NCBI GenBank assembly: GCA_937124965.1
Contig: CAKZLB010000072.1
Location: forward strand, 1-60,515
Source: an uncultured Bacteroidota bacterium
Lineage (GTDB): Bacteria > Bacteroidota > Bacteroidia > NS11-12g > UBA9320
Direction: 5' to 3'
DNA: 60,515 bases
In this document: piece after piece, positions 18,486 to 27,816 of the stretch
How the letters are laid out: each line of letters begins with the position of its first letter
Position numbering within the stretch: position 1 is the stretch's first letter
Position numbers and translations under genes: made by a program
Notes under the pieces: generated by a model
Seen by the model: the letters and a program-made list of their open reading frames with translations, nothing else
Told to the model about the DNA's origin: nothing
The model's database searches: none

Positions 18486-19031
18486 TTAGTACTCTACTGG
18501 TTCAGCTTCCGATATCTGCATTGGGTACTTTTTACGCACCGCTTTTGCGTCATCGCTATCTTTTGGTAAATCTTTATATGATCTGCCGTATTCCTTTAAT
18601 GCATATTCTTCTCTCGCCTCGTTATATGCACGAATCAACTCATTGTAGATTTGAACATATCGTTGAACAGAAGTTCCTCTATCGTTTTTTAGTGAAACGA
18701 TAGCAGCGGTAGATGAATCTGCAAAATTTGGTAAACGACCTTCGTTTTGGATGTGTTTTTTTGTAATCTCCGTTAAGTCACCAATCTTTAATGGTTTACG
18801 TTCCACAAGTAATTGATCACCAGAATTTACAAGAACTTCCAATACGTTTCTATCATTTTGTTCTACCACTGGTGGTGGAACAGTAGGATCTGGGTACGGA
18901 GGTAATTGCACTCTAAGACCTTTCTGTTGGTCCATCGTTGTGGTTACCAAGAAGAAAACCAAAAGCAAGAACGCGATGTCAGCCATAGAGCCGGCATTAA
19001 TCTCAGGAGTTTTTCTACTTTTTCTTGCCAT
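18486..19031 (-). CDS. Biopolymer transport protein ExbD/TolR (first copy)
   Basis: A 181-residue protein with a basic head (MARKSRKTPEINAGSMADIA), a span beginning FLLLVFFLVTTTMDQQ with the aspartate of MADIAF in the channel, and a long periplasmic domain with a KNDRGTSVQRYVQIYNEL helix. Bacteroidota often carry such paired ExbD genes, of which this one has the longer, more divergent tail. It lies 8 bases after a four-span membrane gene. Confidence 0.9.
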   Translation of the reverse strand: MARKSRKTPEINAGSMADIAFLLLVFFLVTTTMDQQKGLRVQLPPYPDPTVPPPVVEQNDRNVLEVLVNSGDQLLVERKPLKIGDLTEITKKHIQNEGRLPNFADSSTAAIVSLKNDRGTSVQRYVQIYNELIRAYNEAREEYALKEYGRSYKDLPKDSDDAKAVRKKYPMQISEAEPVEY

Positions 19032-19039
19032 TGTTTTAA

Positions 19040-19462
19040 TTAATTAGCGAAAATTGATCGTACACCAGAAGCAATAGCCAATAGCACACTTAAACCTATT
19101 AATGCAATTGCAACCCAAACACCCGCATGAGACATTTGAACGGAAGAAACTGACTCACCTGCATCAATCATTTTTTGTGTGATTGAATCTGGAGCCATAG
19201 ACTTCCCAATGAAATATAATATTACTAGTGCAAGTGCTCCTCCACCAAACCATATAAGGCTTTTTGGTGATTGAATAACGCTTACTCCAGAGAGAATTAA
19301 TGCTAAACCGGTTGTAACTACTGATAAAATAACCCCTAACCAAATTCCGAAGTTGGACCCCTTTGCTTCATTTTCCGGTGAGTAAATCATAGAAAATGCT
19401 ACCAGCACCATCACTAAAACTAGGATGTACCAGGCATATTTTGATATTTTTTTGATGTCCAT
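19040..19462 (-). CDS. Four-span membrane protein of the TolQ/ExbD operon
   Basis: A 140-residue protein with about four membrane spans (YILVLVMVLVAFSMIYS, a second ending LALILSGVSVI, a third WFGGGALALVILYFIG, and a fourth ALIGLSVLLAIASGV). I do not recognise a family with certainty. It sits between the TolQ-type and first ExbD-type genes, so a structural or regulatory role in that energised motor complex is likely by position only. Confidence 0.75.
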   Translation of the reverse strand: MDIKKISKYAWYILVLVMVLVAFSMIYSPENEAKGSNFGIWLGVILSVVTTGLALILSGVSVIQSPKSLIWFGGGALALVILYFIGKSMAPDSITQKMIDAGESVSSVQMSHAGVWVAIALIGLSVLLAIASGVRSIFAN

Positions 19463-19472
19463 AGAACTTTAA

Positions 19473-20360
19473 TTAGCTAGTTTTTACAACGTCATTTTTA
19501 ATCAACATGTCGATCAACTTGATAGAAGAGTCTTCCATGTTGTTTACAATAGAATCGATTTTCGATACCAATAAGTTGTAAAATATTTGAAGAATAATCG
19601 CAACGATAAGACCTGCTACTGTTGTTAATAACGCGACCTTAATACCATTTGCAACAATTGCTGGAGAGATATCTCCTGCATTCTGAATATCATCAAAGGC
19701 TTGAATCATACCAATTACCGTACCCATGAAACCAAGCATCGGTGCAAGTGCGATAAATAGTGAGATCCAAACTAGACCTTTTTCTAACTGACCCATTTGA
19801 ACTTCACCGTATGATACAACTGATTTTTCAACGTGCTCTAAACCTTCATCGGTTCTGTCTAAACCTTGGTAGAAGATACTTGCCACAGGACCTGCCGTAC
19901 TTCGAGCAACTTCTTTAGCGCTTTCAATTCCACCTGAAATAAGTGCATCTTCAACTTTCTTGATGAACTTGTCAGAGTTAGTACCAATCGTGAACAATGA
20001 AAGAAGTCTTTCAATTACAATCGCAAGACCTAAGATCAAACATAATAATGGAAGAGCCATAAAACCAGCACCACCTTCAATAAACTTGTCTCTTAATACT
20101 GCAATTCCTTCACCTTTTTCTTCAGTTTTAGAATCATCTTCTGTTACTTCATCCGTAGCGGCTGCCTCGTCGGCTGCAGGTGCATCTTCAGCGGGTGCTG
20201 CTTCAGCATCATTTGCTTCCGCTTCGCTAGCTTCATCATTAGGTTCAGCTGGTTGCTCTGTTGTAGCTTCTGCTTGTGGAGCTTCATCTTGTGCATACGC
20301 ATTGAGATTCAATCCCAAGAATAGTGCAAACGCGCAAATCAATACAATCGTTTTTTTCAT
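19473..20360 (-). CDS. MotA/TolQ/ExbB proton channel family protein with Ala/Glu-rich N-terminal region
   Basis: The 295-residue protein starts with a signal-like segment (MKKTIVLICAFALFLGLNLN) followed by about 55 residues rich in Ala, Glu, Asp and Pro. The MotA/TolQ/ExbB domain then begins near residue 90, with spans and the GTVIGMIQAF motif. The family's cytoplasmic loop follows the first span. The N-terminal acidic extension is longer than in E. coli ExbB and may act in the periplasm. As the first gene of the operon it supplies the channel for the two ExbD proteins downstream. Confidence 0.88.
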   Translation of the reverse strand: MKKTIVLICAFALFLGLNLNAYAQDEAPQAEATTEQPAEPNDEASEAEANDAEAAPAEDAPAADEAAATDEVTEDDSKTEEKGEGIAVLRDKFIEGGAGFMALPLLCLILGLAIVIERLLSLFTIGTNSDKFIKKVEDALISGGIESAKEVARSTAGPVASIFYQGLDRTDEGLEHVEKSVVSYGEVQMGQLEKGLVWISLFIALAPMLGFMGTVIGMIQAFDDIQNAGDISPAIVANGIKVALLTTVAGLIVAIILQIFYNLLVSKIDSIVNNMEDSSIKLIDMLIKNDVVKTS

Positions 20361-20510
20361 TATTTATGATCTTTTATAAGATTTTGTGACTATTGGCAAA
20401 AATAGAAAAACTTTGAGATTAACCTTATCAATTCAAAATCAATTTATTTTTAAGTTTTTTCATATGTGATAAGAATGCGCAAGCTGGGTTTTTATTATTA
20501 ATTTGTCGAG

Positions 20511-20518
20511 TATGTTTG
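20511..20518 (+). promoter_or_regulatory. Putative radA -7 promoter element
   Basis: TATGTTTG at 20511-20518 matches TAnnTTTG exactly. The start codon of radA is 32 bases downstream. I see no convincing -33 TTTG 16-20 bases upstream, so confidence is limited. Confidence 0.4.
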
Positions 20519-20549
20519 AGGAATAAACAGATTGAATTGACAAACGGCA

Positions 20550-21920
20550 ATGGCTAAATCAAAAACGGTATACTTCTGTCAGAATTGTGGAGCGTCTTCT
20601 TCTAAGTGGATTGGGAATTGTCCAAGCTGCAAACAGTGGAATACATATGTGGAGGAAGTAGTAGAAAAAAGTAGTACACAGCATATTCCTGCATGGGTGG
20701 AATCAAAGGACTCGAAACCTGTAAAAGCAGAACCCAAGCTAATTTCAAAACTAAATTCTGGACCGGAACACCGCATTGTAACTTCTGATGCAGAGCTTAA
20801 TCGAGTGCTTGGTGGAGGAGTGGTTTTAGGTAGTTTGGTGTTAATAGGAGGTGAGCCAGGAATTGGAAAATCTACTTTAATGCTCCAAACGGCATTGAAA
20901 TTGGATCACAAGGTGCTTTATGTAAGCGGTGAGGAGAGTGAGAATCAATTAAAAATGCGGGCAGACCGCGTTGGAATCCAAAATGAAGCATGTTACATTT
21001 TATCAGCAACAGAAATTCAGGAAATCTTTAAGCAGGTTAAAAAACTAAAACCAGCCATATTAGTCATTGATTCAGTACAAACGTTGTTCAGTCGATCAAT
21101 TGAATCTACTCCGGGCAGCATTTCGCAAATAAGGGAATGCACCGGCCAGTTGTTGCGATTTGCGAAAGAAAGTAATACACCTGTTTTTCTTATTGGCCAT
21201 ATTACAAAAGATGGACAAATTGCTGGACCCAAAGTGTTGGAGCATATGGTTGATACTGTATTGCAGTTTGAAGGTGATAGGCATCATGTGTACCGGATAC
21301 TTCGAGCAGTAAAGAACCGTTTTGGTTCGGCGTCGGAAATGGGAATATACGAAATGGACGGTCATGGACTTAGGGAGGTTTCTAACCCATCGGAAGTGTT
21401 GATTTCAAATCGTGACCAAATGTTGTCAGGTATATCTATAACAGCGGCTGTTGAGGGAGTAAGGCCTTTGATGATTGAAACACAAGCATTGGTGAGCACA
21501 GCAGTTTATGGAACTCCTCAGCGCAATTCGAACGGCTATGATTTGCGACGATTAAATATGTTGCTGGCGGTATTAGAAAAACGCTGTGGCTTTAAACTGG
21601 GGTCTCAAGATGTTTTTGTAAATATTGCAGGAGGGTTAAAATTGGATGACCCAGGCACCGATTTAGGAATTGCAGCTGCGATATTATCGTCGTATGAAAA
21701 TATTCCATTACCAACATTTACTGCTTTTGTCGGTGAAATTGGGTTATCTGGTGAAGTTCGTCCAACTGCTCGAATGGATCAACGGGTAGCTGAAGCTGAG
21801 AAACTTGGGTTTGAAGAGATACTTGTGCATTCTAGCTCAATCAAAAATCTTAAGCCAAAAACTATTAAGCTAATAGGTGTAAAGAACATTATGGAAGCTG
21901 CTGAATATTTATTCGGATAA
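20550..21920 (+). CDS. radA: DNA repair protein RadA
   Basis: The 456-residue protein contains the N-terminal C4 zinc finger (FCQNCGASSSKWIGNCPSC), the RecA-like ATPase (GGEPGIGKST Walker A), the RadA-specific KNRFG motif (KNRFGSASEMGIYEM) and a C-terminal Lon-protease-like domain (VNIAGGLKLDDPGTDLGIAA). RadA promotes branch migration and processing of recombination intermediates. It lies alone and ends only 4 bases before a convergent VOC gene. Confidence 0.95.
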   Translation: MAKSKTVYFCQNCGASSSKWIGNCPSCKQWNTYVEEVVEKSSTQHIPAWVESKDSKPVKAEPKLISKLNSGPEHRIVTSDAELNRVLGGGVVLGSLVLIGGEPGIGKSTLMLQTALKLDHKVLYVSGEESENQLKMRADRVGIQNEACYILSATEIQEIFKQVKKLKPAILVIDSVQTLFSRSIESTPGSISQIRECTGQLLRFAKESNTPVFLIGHITKDGQIAGPKVLEHMVDTVLQFEGDRHHVYRILRAVKNRFGSASEMGIYEMDGHGLREVSNPSEVLISNRDQMLSGISITAAVEGVRPLMIETQALVSTAVYGTPQRNSNGYDLRRLNMLLAVLEKRCGFKLGSQDVFVNIAGGLKLDDPGTDLGIAAAILSSYENIPLPTFTAFVGEIGLSGEVRPTARMDQRVAEAEKLGFEEILVHSSSIKNLKPKTIKLIGVKNIMEAAEYLFG

Positions 21921-21924
21921 TGTA

Positions 21925-22596
21925 TCAGAATTCAATTTCTATGAGTTTTCCTGAATGACAATAAAAATGATGTGCATCGTTTCGAATACTAAACTCAATT
22001 TCAAAGTTAGCTTCATTAGCGGTGTCGTCAGTTGGAAACCAATTTTTTACAGACCTATTAACGACAATAAACAAACCCTCTTCGTCGCCAATAGCACAAA
22101 AGCGTTCTGTGTTTCCGTCATACATGTTTATTCGAGTTGTTTCTTCTAGTGTTACTAGAACATCTTCAATATCCAAGGTTGGAATTCCTATCTCTGAAAC
22201 GCTAATTATCGATTTAATCGAGAACGAACTTTTTGCAGGTTTATTCAGTTTACGTCTTGCAATAAATTCGACAATATTGTTATCTGGATCATAGAAATAT
22301 AGCGCCTTGGCTTGCCAAAAGTCAAAATCATGGATTTTTTGACCGTCATGTTCCAATACTTTTACTCGATCTTTAAGCCAGTTTAATGCTTCGTTTTCTT
22401 GATTGGATGGGATATTAAACGCAAAGTGATAAGGTTTAGCTGATTTCTGTTTTTTAAAGGCTAGTTCCGTTGTGCCAGTTTTGAAAACGACTTTTTGATC
22501 GTTTGATGAAATGATTGGAAAGCCCAATGTTTGTGAATAAAACTGTTTTATCGAATTGAGGTTCGCCGTAAAAAGTGTTAGCCGTTTTATATTCAT
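21925..22596 (-). CDS. VOC superfamily (glyoxalase-like) protein
   Basis: The 223-residue protein begins with a vicinal-oxygen-chelate half (INIKRLTLFTANLNSIKQFY opening from residue 2, then NNIVEFIARRKL near 110). The N-terminal half contains the usual HxF...E-type residues (PYHFAFNIP, DPDNNIVEF). The second half (SVSEIGIPTLDIEDVLVTLEE) is a diverged repeat. Substrate cannot be told. It faces a divergent Crp/Fnr regulator, and its 5' end overlaps no promoter I can name. Confidence 0.8.
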   Translation of the reverse strand: MNIKRLTLFTANLNSIKQFYSQTLGFPIISSNDQKVVFKTGTTELAFKKQKSAKPYHFAFNIPSNQENEALNWLKDRVKVLEHDGQKIHDFDFWQAKALYFYDPDNNIVEFIARRKLNKPAKSSFSIKSIISVSEIGIPTLDIEDVLVTLEETTRINMYDGNTERFCAIGDEEGLFIVVNRSVKNWFPTDDTANEANFEIEFSIRNDAHHFYCHSGKLIEIEF

Positions 22597-22688
22597 TACA
22601 CGGCAAAGTAAGGGATATTATAGTAGAAGTTAAACCGTTCTGCTATCCACTTTACCAGAGCAAAAGACTGTACTTTTGTTATGGACGT

Positions 22689-23264
22689 ATGGAAAATGTT
22701 GAGTTGATTAAAAACGCTTTTAGACCACTAAAATTAAGTCTTAATACCCATTCATGGTTTTTTGAACAATGGGAAGAAGTGGATTTTAGTCGAGGGTCAA
22801 TCATAACAGACCAAGGGTCGTTTGAACGATATTTTTATGTTGTGGTTTCTGGCGTTCAAGCTATTTCAGTAATTTCAAAGTCGGGCGATAAGGTGGTAAT
22901 TGGTTTTTCCTTTGACGGGAGTTTTACAGGTGTATATGACGCATTCCTGAACAATTCGAGGTCATTGTACTTTTTAGAGAGCGTTACGTCTAGCCGGTTA
23001 TTGCGATTATCAAAAGCAAACTATGACAAGCTTTTTGATAAATACCCGGAGTTTAATTATTGGGGAAGAATTACCCATCAAAACTTGCTAATTGGACGAG
23101 TGAAACGTGAAGTGGAGTTAATCACGATGACTTCAAAAGAACGATACGACATATTTATGGACCGTTGTCCAGCACCACTTCTGACTATTCCTCAGAAGTA
23201 TCTAGCGTCTTATTTAAACATGAGACCTGAGACGTTTAGTCGACTTCGAAGGTTAAAATCTTGA
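22689..23264 (+). CDS. Crp/Fnr family transcriptional regulator
   Basis: The 191-residue regulator has an N-terminal cyclic-nucleotide-binding-like domain (GSFERYFYVVVSGVQAISVI) and a C-terminal Crp-type helix-turn-helix (LTIPQKYLASYLNMRPETFS, then RLRRL). I use the ATG at 22689 (MENVELIKNAFRPLKLSL); the upstream reading would add 38 residues without family character. No cysteine cluster is seen, so an FNR-type iron-sulfur sensor is unlikely. Target genes are unknown. Confidence 0.85.
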   Translation: MENVELIKNAFRPLKLSLNTHSWFFEQWEEVDFSRGSIITDQGSFERYFYVVVSGVQAISVISKSGDKVVIGFSFDGSFTGVYDAFLNNSRSLYFLESVTSSRLLRLSKANYDKLFDKYPEFNYWGRITHQNLLIGRVKREVELITMTSKERYDIFMDRCPAPLLTIPQKYLASYLNMRPETFSRLRRLKS

Positions 23265-23313
23265 TACAAATCAAGTTTTAACAGCAAAACGTTGTTTTCC
23301 TTTGCAAAAAAAA

Positions 23314-23889
23314 ATGGCTAGAGTAAGTTTATCACCTCGTCAACAAGTAACGCGTATCTCCAAAATAGCAGCTCGTTTTGACAAGCTAAAGAATAACGAC
23401 ATACAAGTGTTGACGACTCGCACCTCGGAAAAATCGTGGTCAGTGATCGAAGTTATAGAGCACATGAATATTGCGCAGGAAGTTTATGAAAACAAAATAA
23501 ACTCAGCGATGGCATCATTACCTCAGCGTCAAACGGAAATTACTCAAATCAAAGCATCAGCAATACCTTCATTTCTTATTAAGCGATTTCCTCCAAAGGA
23601 AGGGAAAATTCGTTTTAAGATGAAAACGATGAACGTTTTTAAACCGGTTTTGGACGTGAATACTATCACAGACTCTAAGGTCAATCACACTTTAACGCGT
23701 TTTCAAGAAGGTCTTAGTCAATTAAAGGAGTGGGTGAATCAATACGCAACTAAGGATGTTACCTCAGCAAAATTTAATTCTGCTGTCGGAGCATGGGTAA
23801 AGTTCAATGTCGCTGAAGCGTGCGAATTTATTTTATGCCATAACGAAAGACATATGCAACAAATAGAAAATACGCTTCGAAGAGTTTAG
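23314..23889 (+). CDS. DinB-like four-helix-bundle protein
   Basis: The 192-residue protein fits the DinB_2 fold: an early helix that ends with KSWSVIEVIEHMNIAQEVYENKINSAM (His near residue 47), and a late helix with CEFILCHNERHMQQIENTL carrying the paired His residues that usually bind metal. Function in the family ranges from thiol transferases to unknown metalloenzymes. A TTCCTTTG -7 element at 23297-23304 would give a nearly leaderless message. The ATG at 23314 is better than the TTG at 23302. Confidence 0.8.
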   Translation: MARVSLSPRQQVTRISKIAARFDKLKNNDIQVLTTRTSEKSWSVIEVIEHMNIAQEVYENKINSAMASLPQRQTEITQIKASAIPSFLIKRFPPKEGKIRFKMKTMNVFKPVLDVNTITDSKVNHTLTRFQEGLSQLKEWVNQYATKDVTSAKFNSAVGAWVKFNVAEACEFILCHNERHMQQIENTLRRV

Positions 23890-23891
23890 AC

Positions 23892-24668
23892 CTACTTAGC
23901 AATTTCTTTTAAAGCTTCAAGCACTACTGAAGGTTCTGCTCGGTTTCTGTAATCGGCATCTAGAAAAGCATACTTTATGACTTTATTCGTGTCGATTACG
24001 TAGGTTGCTGCAAGAGGCAACTCATTGTTATCATTGCCATTGTAAGATTGTAAATCAAAACCGTTTTGATAATACTCAGCGACTTCATCAGTTAGCTTAA
24101 AAACAATGCCGTATTGCTTTGCCACAGTGCTGTTTAAATCACTCAATACTTCAAAAGTTAATTCATTTTTTTCTTTGGTCGATAAAGACTTATCTGGCAC
24201 TTCTGGTGTAAGAGCTATCAGGTTCCCAGAATATTTCTTGAATTCTGGAATCATTTCTTGCATATAGTGTAGTGTTAAATTACAGTATGGGCACCATCCA
24301 CCTCTATACCACATTAAAATGACTGGTCCTTTTTCTAGTTCTGAATATAGCGAAACCTCAGTTCCATTTGCATTTGTAAGAGTGAAGTTTATTGCAGTAT
24401 CTCCAACTTGCAAGGCAGTTTCAACAATCTTACTTTTAATTACCGATTCGATTCCATCAGCATAAACGGCTTTTTTGGTTTCATCGGCTTTTAGATTGAA
24501 GTTAGATTTTTTTTCGTTTAACTCTTCGGTCAGTGTTTTTTTTACCTCCATGGGTTCTTCTTTGGTAGTTTGTTCTACATTCTGTTCGGTGGAATTTTTA
24601 TTGGTGCTTTGTTTACAACCCATAATCATTACCATGGACGTTGTTAGCAGTAAGAGTGTTTTTTTCAT
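23892..24668 (-). CDS. Peroxiredoxin-like lipoprotein (AhpC/TSA)
   Basis: The 258-residue protein begins with a lipoprotein signal (MKKTLLLLTTSMVMIMGC) and a Thr/Lys/Glu-rich spacer. A thioredoxin-fold domain follows with MWYRGGWCPYCNLTLHYM (a CPYC redox centre in the peroxiredoxin Q-like position) and a C-terminal VIDTNKVIKYAFLDADYRNR. The lipid anchor places it on the cell envelope. It would reduce peroxides with an unknown reductant. Confidence 0.82.
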   Translation of the reverse strand: MKKTLLLLTTSMVMIMGCKQSTNKNSTEQNVEQTTKEEPMEVKKTLTEELNEKKSNFNLKADETKKAVYADGIESVIKSKIVETALQVGDTAINFTLTNANGTEVSLYSELEKGPVILMWYRGGWCPYCNLTLHYMQEMIPEFKKYSGNLIALTPEVPDKSLSTKEKNELTFEVLSDLNSTVAKQYGIVFKLTDEVAEYYQNGFDLQSYNGNDNNELPLAATYVIDTNKVIKYAFLDADYRNRAEPSVVLEALKEIAK

Positions 24669-24703
24669 TATTCTCAAAAACGTATGAGTTAACTAGAAGT
24701 TCA

Positions 24704-25327
24704 CTATTTGTCTTTCTTAAATACACAAAAGACAAAATTTTGAATGGTATCGAAGGGTGTTTTATGGTTGATGTCAAGGCATTCTAATCGTGTAAAAAGT
24801 TCACGGAATGTATCGACCATAGTGGCCTCAGAATATTGCTTTATGCTAATTCCACTGCATTTTTTTGGGCCACTTTTCGAAAAAGTTCCGATAATGGAAA
24901 AGCCATTGGGAGACAGGTTATTGTTTAGGGTATTTTTATAGGCATTGATGTCGTTTTGTTCCACAAGAAAATGAAAGGCAGCTCGGTCGTGCCAGACATC
25001 GTACGTTTCAGTTGGTTTAAAATCAGTAATATCTGAGACAATCCAAGTTACTTTTTGAGCCTCTGAACCTAGCCGTTTTTTGGCCCGATCAATAGCTTTA
25101 GAGGAAATGTCTAAAACTGTAATATTGGAATAACCTAGTTTCAGAAGGTGATCAACAAGATGACTATCGCCACCTCCGACATCGATAATTTTAGCATTTT
25201 TCGCCGCTGCATATTTTGTAATAAGATCAATTGACGTTTGCGGAACGGGTTGGTACCAGCTAACTTCGGATAAAGCCTTTGAATGATATATTTGTTCCCA
25301 ATGTGCAGTACGGTCGAAGTTTTCCAT
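24704..25327 (-). CDS. Class I SAM-dependent methyltransferase
   Basis: The 207 residues include the SAM-binding motif IDVGGGDSHLVDHLLKLGYS, then ITVLDISSKAIDRAKKRLG and DVWHDRAAFHFLVEQNDINA. Substrate is unknown, but the HWEQIYHSKALSEVSWYQP opening is seen in thiol or small-molecule methyltransferases. It is an independent gene, 53 bases downstream of pirin. Confidence 0.85.
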   Translation of the reverse strand: MENFDRTAHWEQIYHSKALSEVSWYQPVPQTSIDLITKYAAAKNAKIIDVGGGDSHLVDHLLKLGYSNITVLDISSKAIDRAKKRLGSEAQKVTWIVSDITDFKPTETYDVWHDRAAFHFLVEQNDINAYKNTLNNNLSPNGFSIIGTFSKSGPKKCSGISIKQYSEATMVDTFRELFTRLECLDINHKTPFDTIQNFVFCVFKKDK

Positions 25328-25380
25328 CTAAAATAAAACCTATAATTTGTGGTCAAAAATACACCGATATGTTTAGTGTT

Positions 25381-26262
25381 TTATCTGCCCATAGATGGCA
25401 ATGGAATGTAAGTGTCATCGCCTGGGACCTTTGGGAACTTTTTTTGTTGCCAATCCAACGACGCCTTTTCCAATACATCTTTAGAAGATGAAACAAAATT
25501 CCAATGTAAGAAACGCTCTTCTGGTAATGGTTCTCCACCAAATAGAAGGAGTCTAGTGCCAGCTCCCAAGTCTATCGAACATTCTTGATCTGTTTTGCTG
25601 ATAAGCATTTGACCTGCCTCGATGGTTTCTCCATCATCGGTTATAGAACCATGAACTATCACGATGGCAACTTCACCATTGATTTTATCTCGTAAGTCGA
25701 TGGTGGCTTTATCTGTTGCTTCAATATCAACCATAAATAATGGCGAATACCCTTGTAACGGCGACTCTCGACTAAAGCCCTCTCCTGCGATAAGCTTACA
25801 ACGAATAGAACCTTCATCCCACGATGGAATGTCTGACGATTTGATAAAATCAAACCGTGGCTCCATTGATTCAAGCTCTTTAGGGAGTGCGACCCAAATT
25901 TGGTATCCGTGCATTGTAGAAACTTCTCCATTACGAAGATGTTTTGGGGTTCTTTCTGTATGCGTAACACCTTTTCCAGAAGTCATAAACCCAACATCGC
26001 CAGGGTTTATTATCTCATTCGCACCTGTACTGTCTTTATGTTCAATCGACCCTTCAAATAAATAGGTTAAGGTTGACAATCCAATATGTGGATGCTGGTC
26101 CACATCGACATATTTGTGAGGCCCAATGGTTGCTGGTCCCATATGATCGATAAACGTAAATGGTCCGACTTGCCTTTTTTTTCGGAAAGGTAAAAGCCGA
26201 CCGACCATAAAGTTTCCAAGATCTTTTTGTCGCTCATTGACGATCATTTTATTAGTAGCCAT
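25381..26262 (-). CDS. Pirin family protein
   Basis: A 293-residue bicupin of the pirin family: VGPFTFIDHMGPATIGPHKY, the metal-binding DQHPHIGLSTLTYLFEGSIEHKD and TSGKGVTHTER in the N-terminal cupin. Pirins can act as quercetinases or transcription cofactors. Its start (MATNKMIVNERQKDLGNFM) overlaps the preceding gene by 11 bases, so it forms an operon with the SRPBCC and GNAT genes. Confidence 0.9.
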   Translation of the reverse strand: MATNKMIVNERQKDLGNFMVGRLLPFRKKRQVGPFTFIDHMGPATIGPHKYVDVDQHPHIGLSTLTYLFEGSIEHKDSTGANEIINPGDVGFMTSGKGVTHTERTPKHLRNGEVSTMHGYQIWVALPKELESMEPRFDFIKSSDIPSWDEGSIRCKLIAGEGFSRESPLQGYSPLFMVDIEATDKATIDLRDKINGEVAIVIVHGSITDDGETIEAGQMLISKTDQECSIDLGAGTRLLLFGGEPLPEERFLHWNFVSSSKDVLEKASLDWQQKKFPKVPGDDTYIPLPSMGR

Positions 26263-26755
26263 TCGATTTCAAATTCGTTGTTGAATCAAGTATTAGTTTC
26301 CATTTGTTAGACTCGGCAAACTCTTTAATTGTCTTATTTCTTTTTTCTAACAAACGAGTCATATAATTTTTTAAAAATAGTTTATCCGCCATTACCCCTA
26401 ACCAACCAAAGGGAGAGGAGTATTCAAAGAGATCAAGCATAAACACCTCTTTACCGTTTTGAGTAAAACGATGCGAGTGTTTGAAATCTTTAAAAGCCCC
26501 GTGCACCATTTCGTCCACGAAGTAATTCGGTTTTTCTATTTCTGTAATTATACTTGTGAGCGTTTGATCGATACCAAAGTGTTTCGCTCTCCATGTTACT
26601 GTTTCATTTAGTGAAATCAGTCCAGTGGTAACACCCGCTATGGCTTTTTCGTTTGTTTGTGCAGTAGAAATTGTGTGCAATTCGATACTTCTTGCCAAAT
26701 CAAAAACCCTTCCGATAGGAGCATTTATTTTAGTAGTGATTTTGATTGTTGGCAT
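26252..26755 (-). CDS. SRPBCC family protein
   Basis: A 167-residue START/Bet v1-like protein (ITTKINAPIGRVFDLARSIEL, then SLNETVTWRAKHFGIDQTLTS and a C-terminal long helix). SRPBCC folds bind hydrophobic ligands. Catalytic residues are not visible. It is coupled to GNAT upstream by a one-base TAATG overlap and to pirin downstream by an 11-base overlap. Confidence 0.82.
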   Translation of the reverse strand: MPTIKITTKINAPIGRVFDLARSIELHTISTAQTNEKAIAGVTTGLISLNETVTWRAKHFGIDQTLTSIITEIEKPNYFVDEMVHGAFKDFKHSHRFTQNGKEVFMLDLFEYSSPFGWLGVMADKLFLKNYMTRLLEKRNKTIKEFAESNKWKLILDSTTNLKSNGY

Positions 26756-27507
26756 TAGCTCGATTGATTTTTTAGCTTGTACAATGGGATATTTCCAGCT
26801 TCAACAAACCCTAATTTTTGATAAATAGGTTTACCAGAATTGGTTGCTTGCAGTTCAATATGCGTGCAGCCTAATTCTTTGGCTTTTCTCATAGCCGCAT
26901 GCGTCAACGCTTTTCCATATCCCTTATTTCTGGAAGTCTCTTCTGTGACCACATAGTATATTCCTCCGGAATTATCTTCGATAAATAACAGTGATGTAGC
27001 CACAGGTTTGTGATCTTTTATCCCAATAAATAGGTAACAATTTTCTCTTCTGTATAAAGCTTCAATGATAGCACGATTTGTGGGTAGCCCTTGCATTAAG
27101 ACTTCAAAGATGATGGTGTACCAATGGTGTAAATGTTCTTTGTCGTCAACTTCATGAATAGAAATGTCTGTGGTTTGAATTCCTGATAGGGGCCACTTTG
27201 TATCATAGTACATAGCATGCCATTCACCGCTTCGAACATTCAACGATTCAAGTTTTTTATGAGTAAGTATGTTGGGAATTGGACTTCCCATTATGGTTGC
27301 AGGCAGTTGGTTGTTGTTTGCTAATTGAATTAACGTCTCAATGCCATCGTCAAACTCTGCTGTTGTAAAATCGACATTGAAGATCAAGTTAGGCCATGCA
27401 TTTTCTGGCGTGATGATATAACTATAGTTTTGTGTATGAATGCAGCTTTGACCTTTGAGGTTGCCGATAAACGTAAAAAGGGATTCAAGATTATATTGAG
27501 TATACAT
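26755..27507 (-). CDS. GNAT family N-acetyltransferase
   Basis: A 250-residue protein with a C-terminal GNAT domain: an acetyl-CoA-binding stretch (GIYYVVTEETSRNKGYGKAL) followed by THAAMRKAKELGCTHIELQA. The N-terminal half is longer and variable, as in two-domain members. Substrate unknown. It is the first gene of the GNAT-SRPBCC-pirin unit. Confidence 0.85.
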   Translation of the reverse strand: MYTQYNLESLFTFIGNLKGQSCIHTQNYSYIITPENAWPNLIFNVDFTTAEFDDGIETLIQLANNNQLPATIMGSPIPNILTHKKLESLNVRSGEWHAMYYDTKWPLSGIQTTDISIHEVDDKEHLHHWYTIIFEVLMQGLPTNRAIIEALYRRENCYLFIGIKDHKPVATSLLFIEDNSGGIYYVVTEETSRNKGYGKALTHAAMRKAKELGCTHIELQATNSGKPIYQKLGFVEAGNIPLYKLKNQSS

Positions 27508-27544
27508 GATTGAGCTCGATTTGCTCGAATATATTGTGAAATCT

Positions 27545-27772
27545 TTAAATCATAAACAACAAATTGGAGCGGTCTTTTAATAATTCTCGCAACTTATTCT
27601 TTACCCACTTTAAAAGTGATGCTCCTTCAGTATGGGTTGCACTAAATTCAACTAATCTAAGCTCTAGTAACCAGTTCGGTAACTTTTTGGATAACTCCAC
27701 AACGGTTTCATTATGCAAAGTGTTGTAACAACAACTTATCGATTCCTCTCGTTGATTATACTCCTTTTTCAT
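27545..27772 (-). CDS. Hypothetical protein
   Basis: A 75-residue frame (MKKEYNQREESISCCYNTLH near the start, LLKWVKNKLRELLKDRSNL at the end) with a helical, charged composition. No family recognised. It is located between AI-2E and GNAT genes on the same strand with modest gaps. It is plausible but unproven. Confidence 0.5.
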   Translation of the reverse strand: MKKEYNQREESISCCYNTLHNETVVELSKKLPNWLLELRLVEFSATHTEGASLLKWVKNKLRELLKDRSNLLFMI

Positions 27773-27816
27773 TTGGATACTTGATTAGAATGGCTGCAAT
27801 TTTTGATGAGGAGGTT

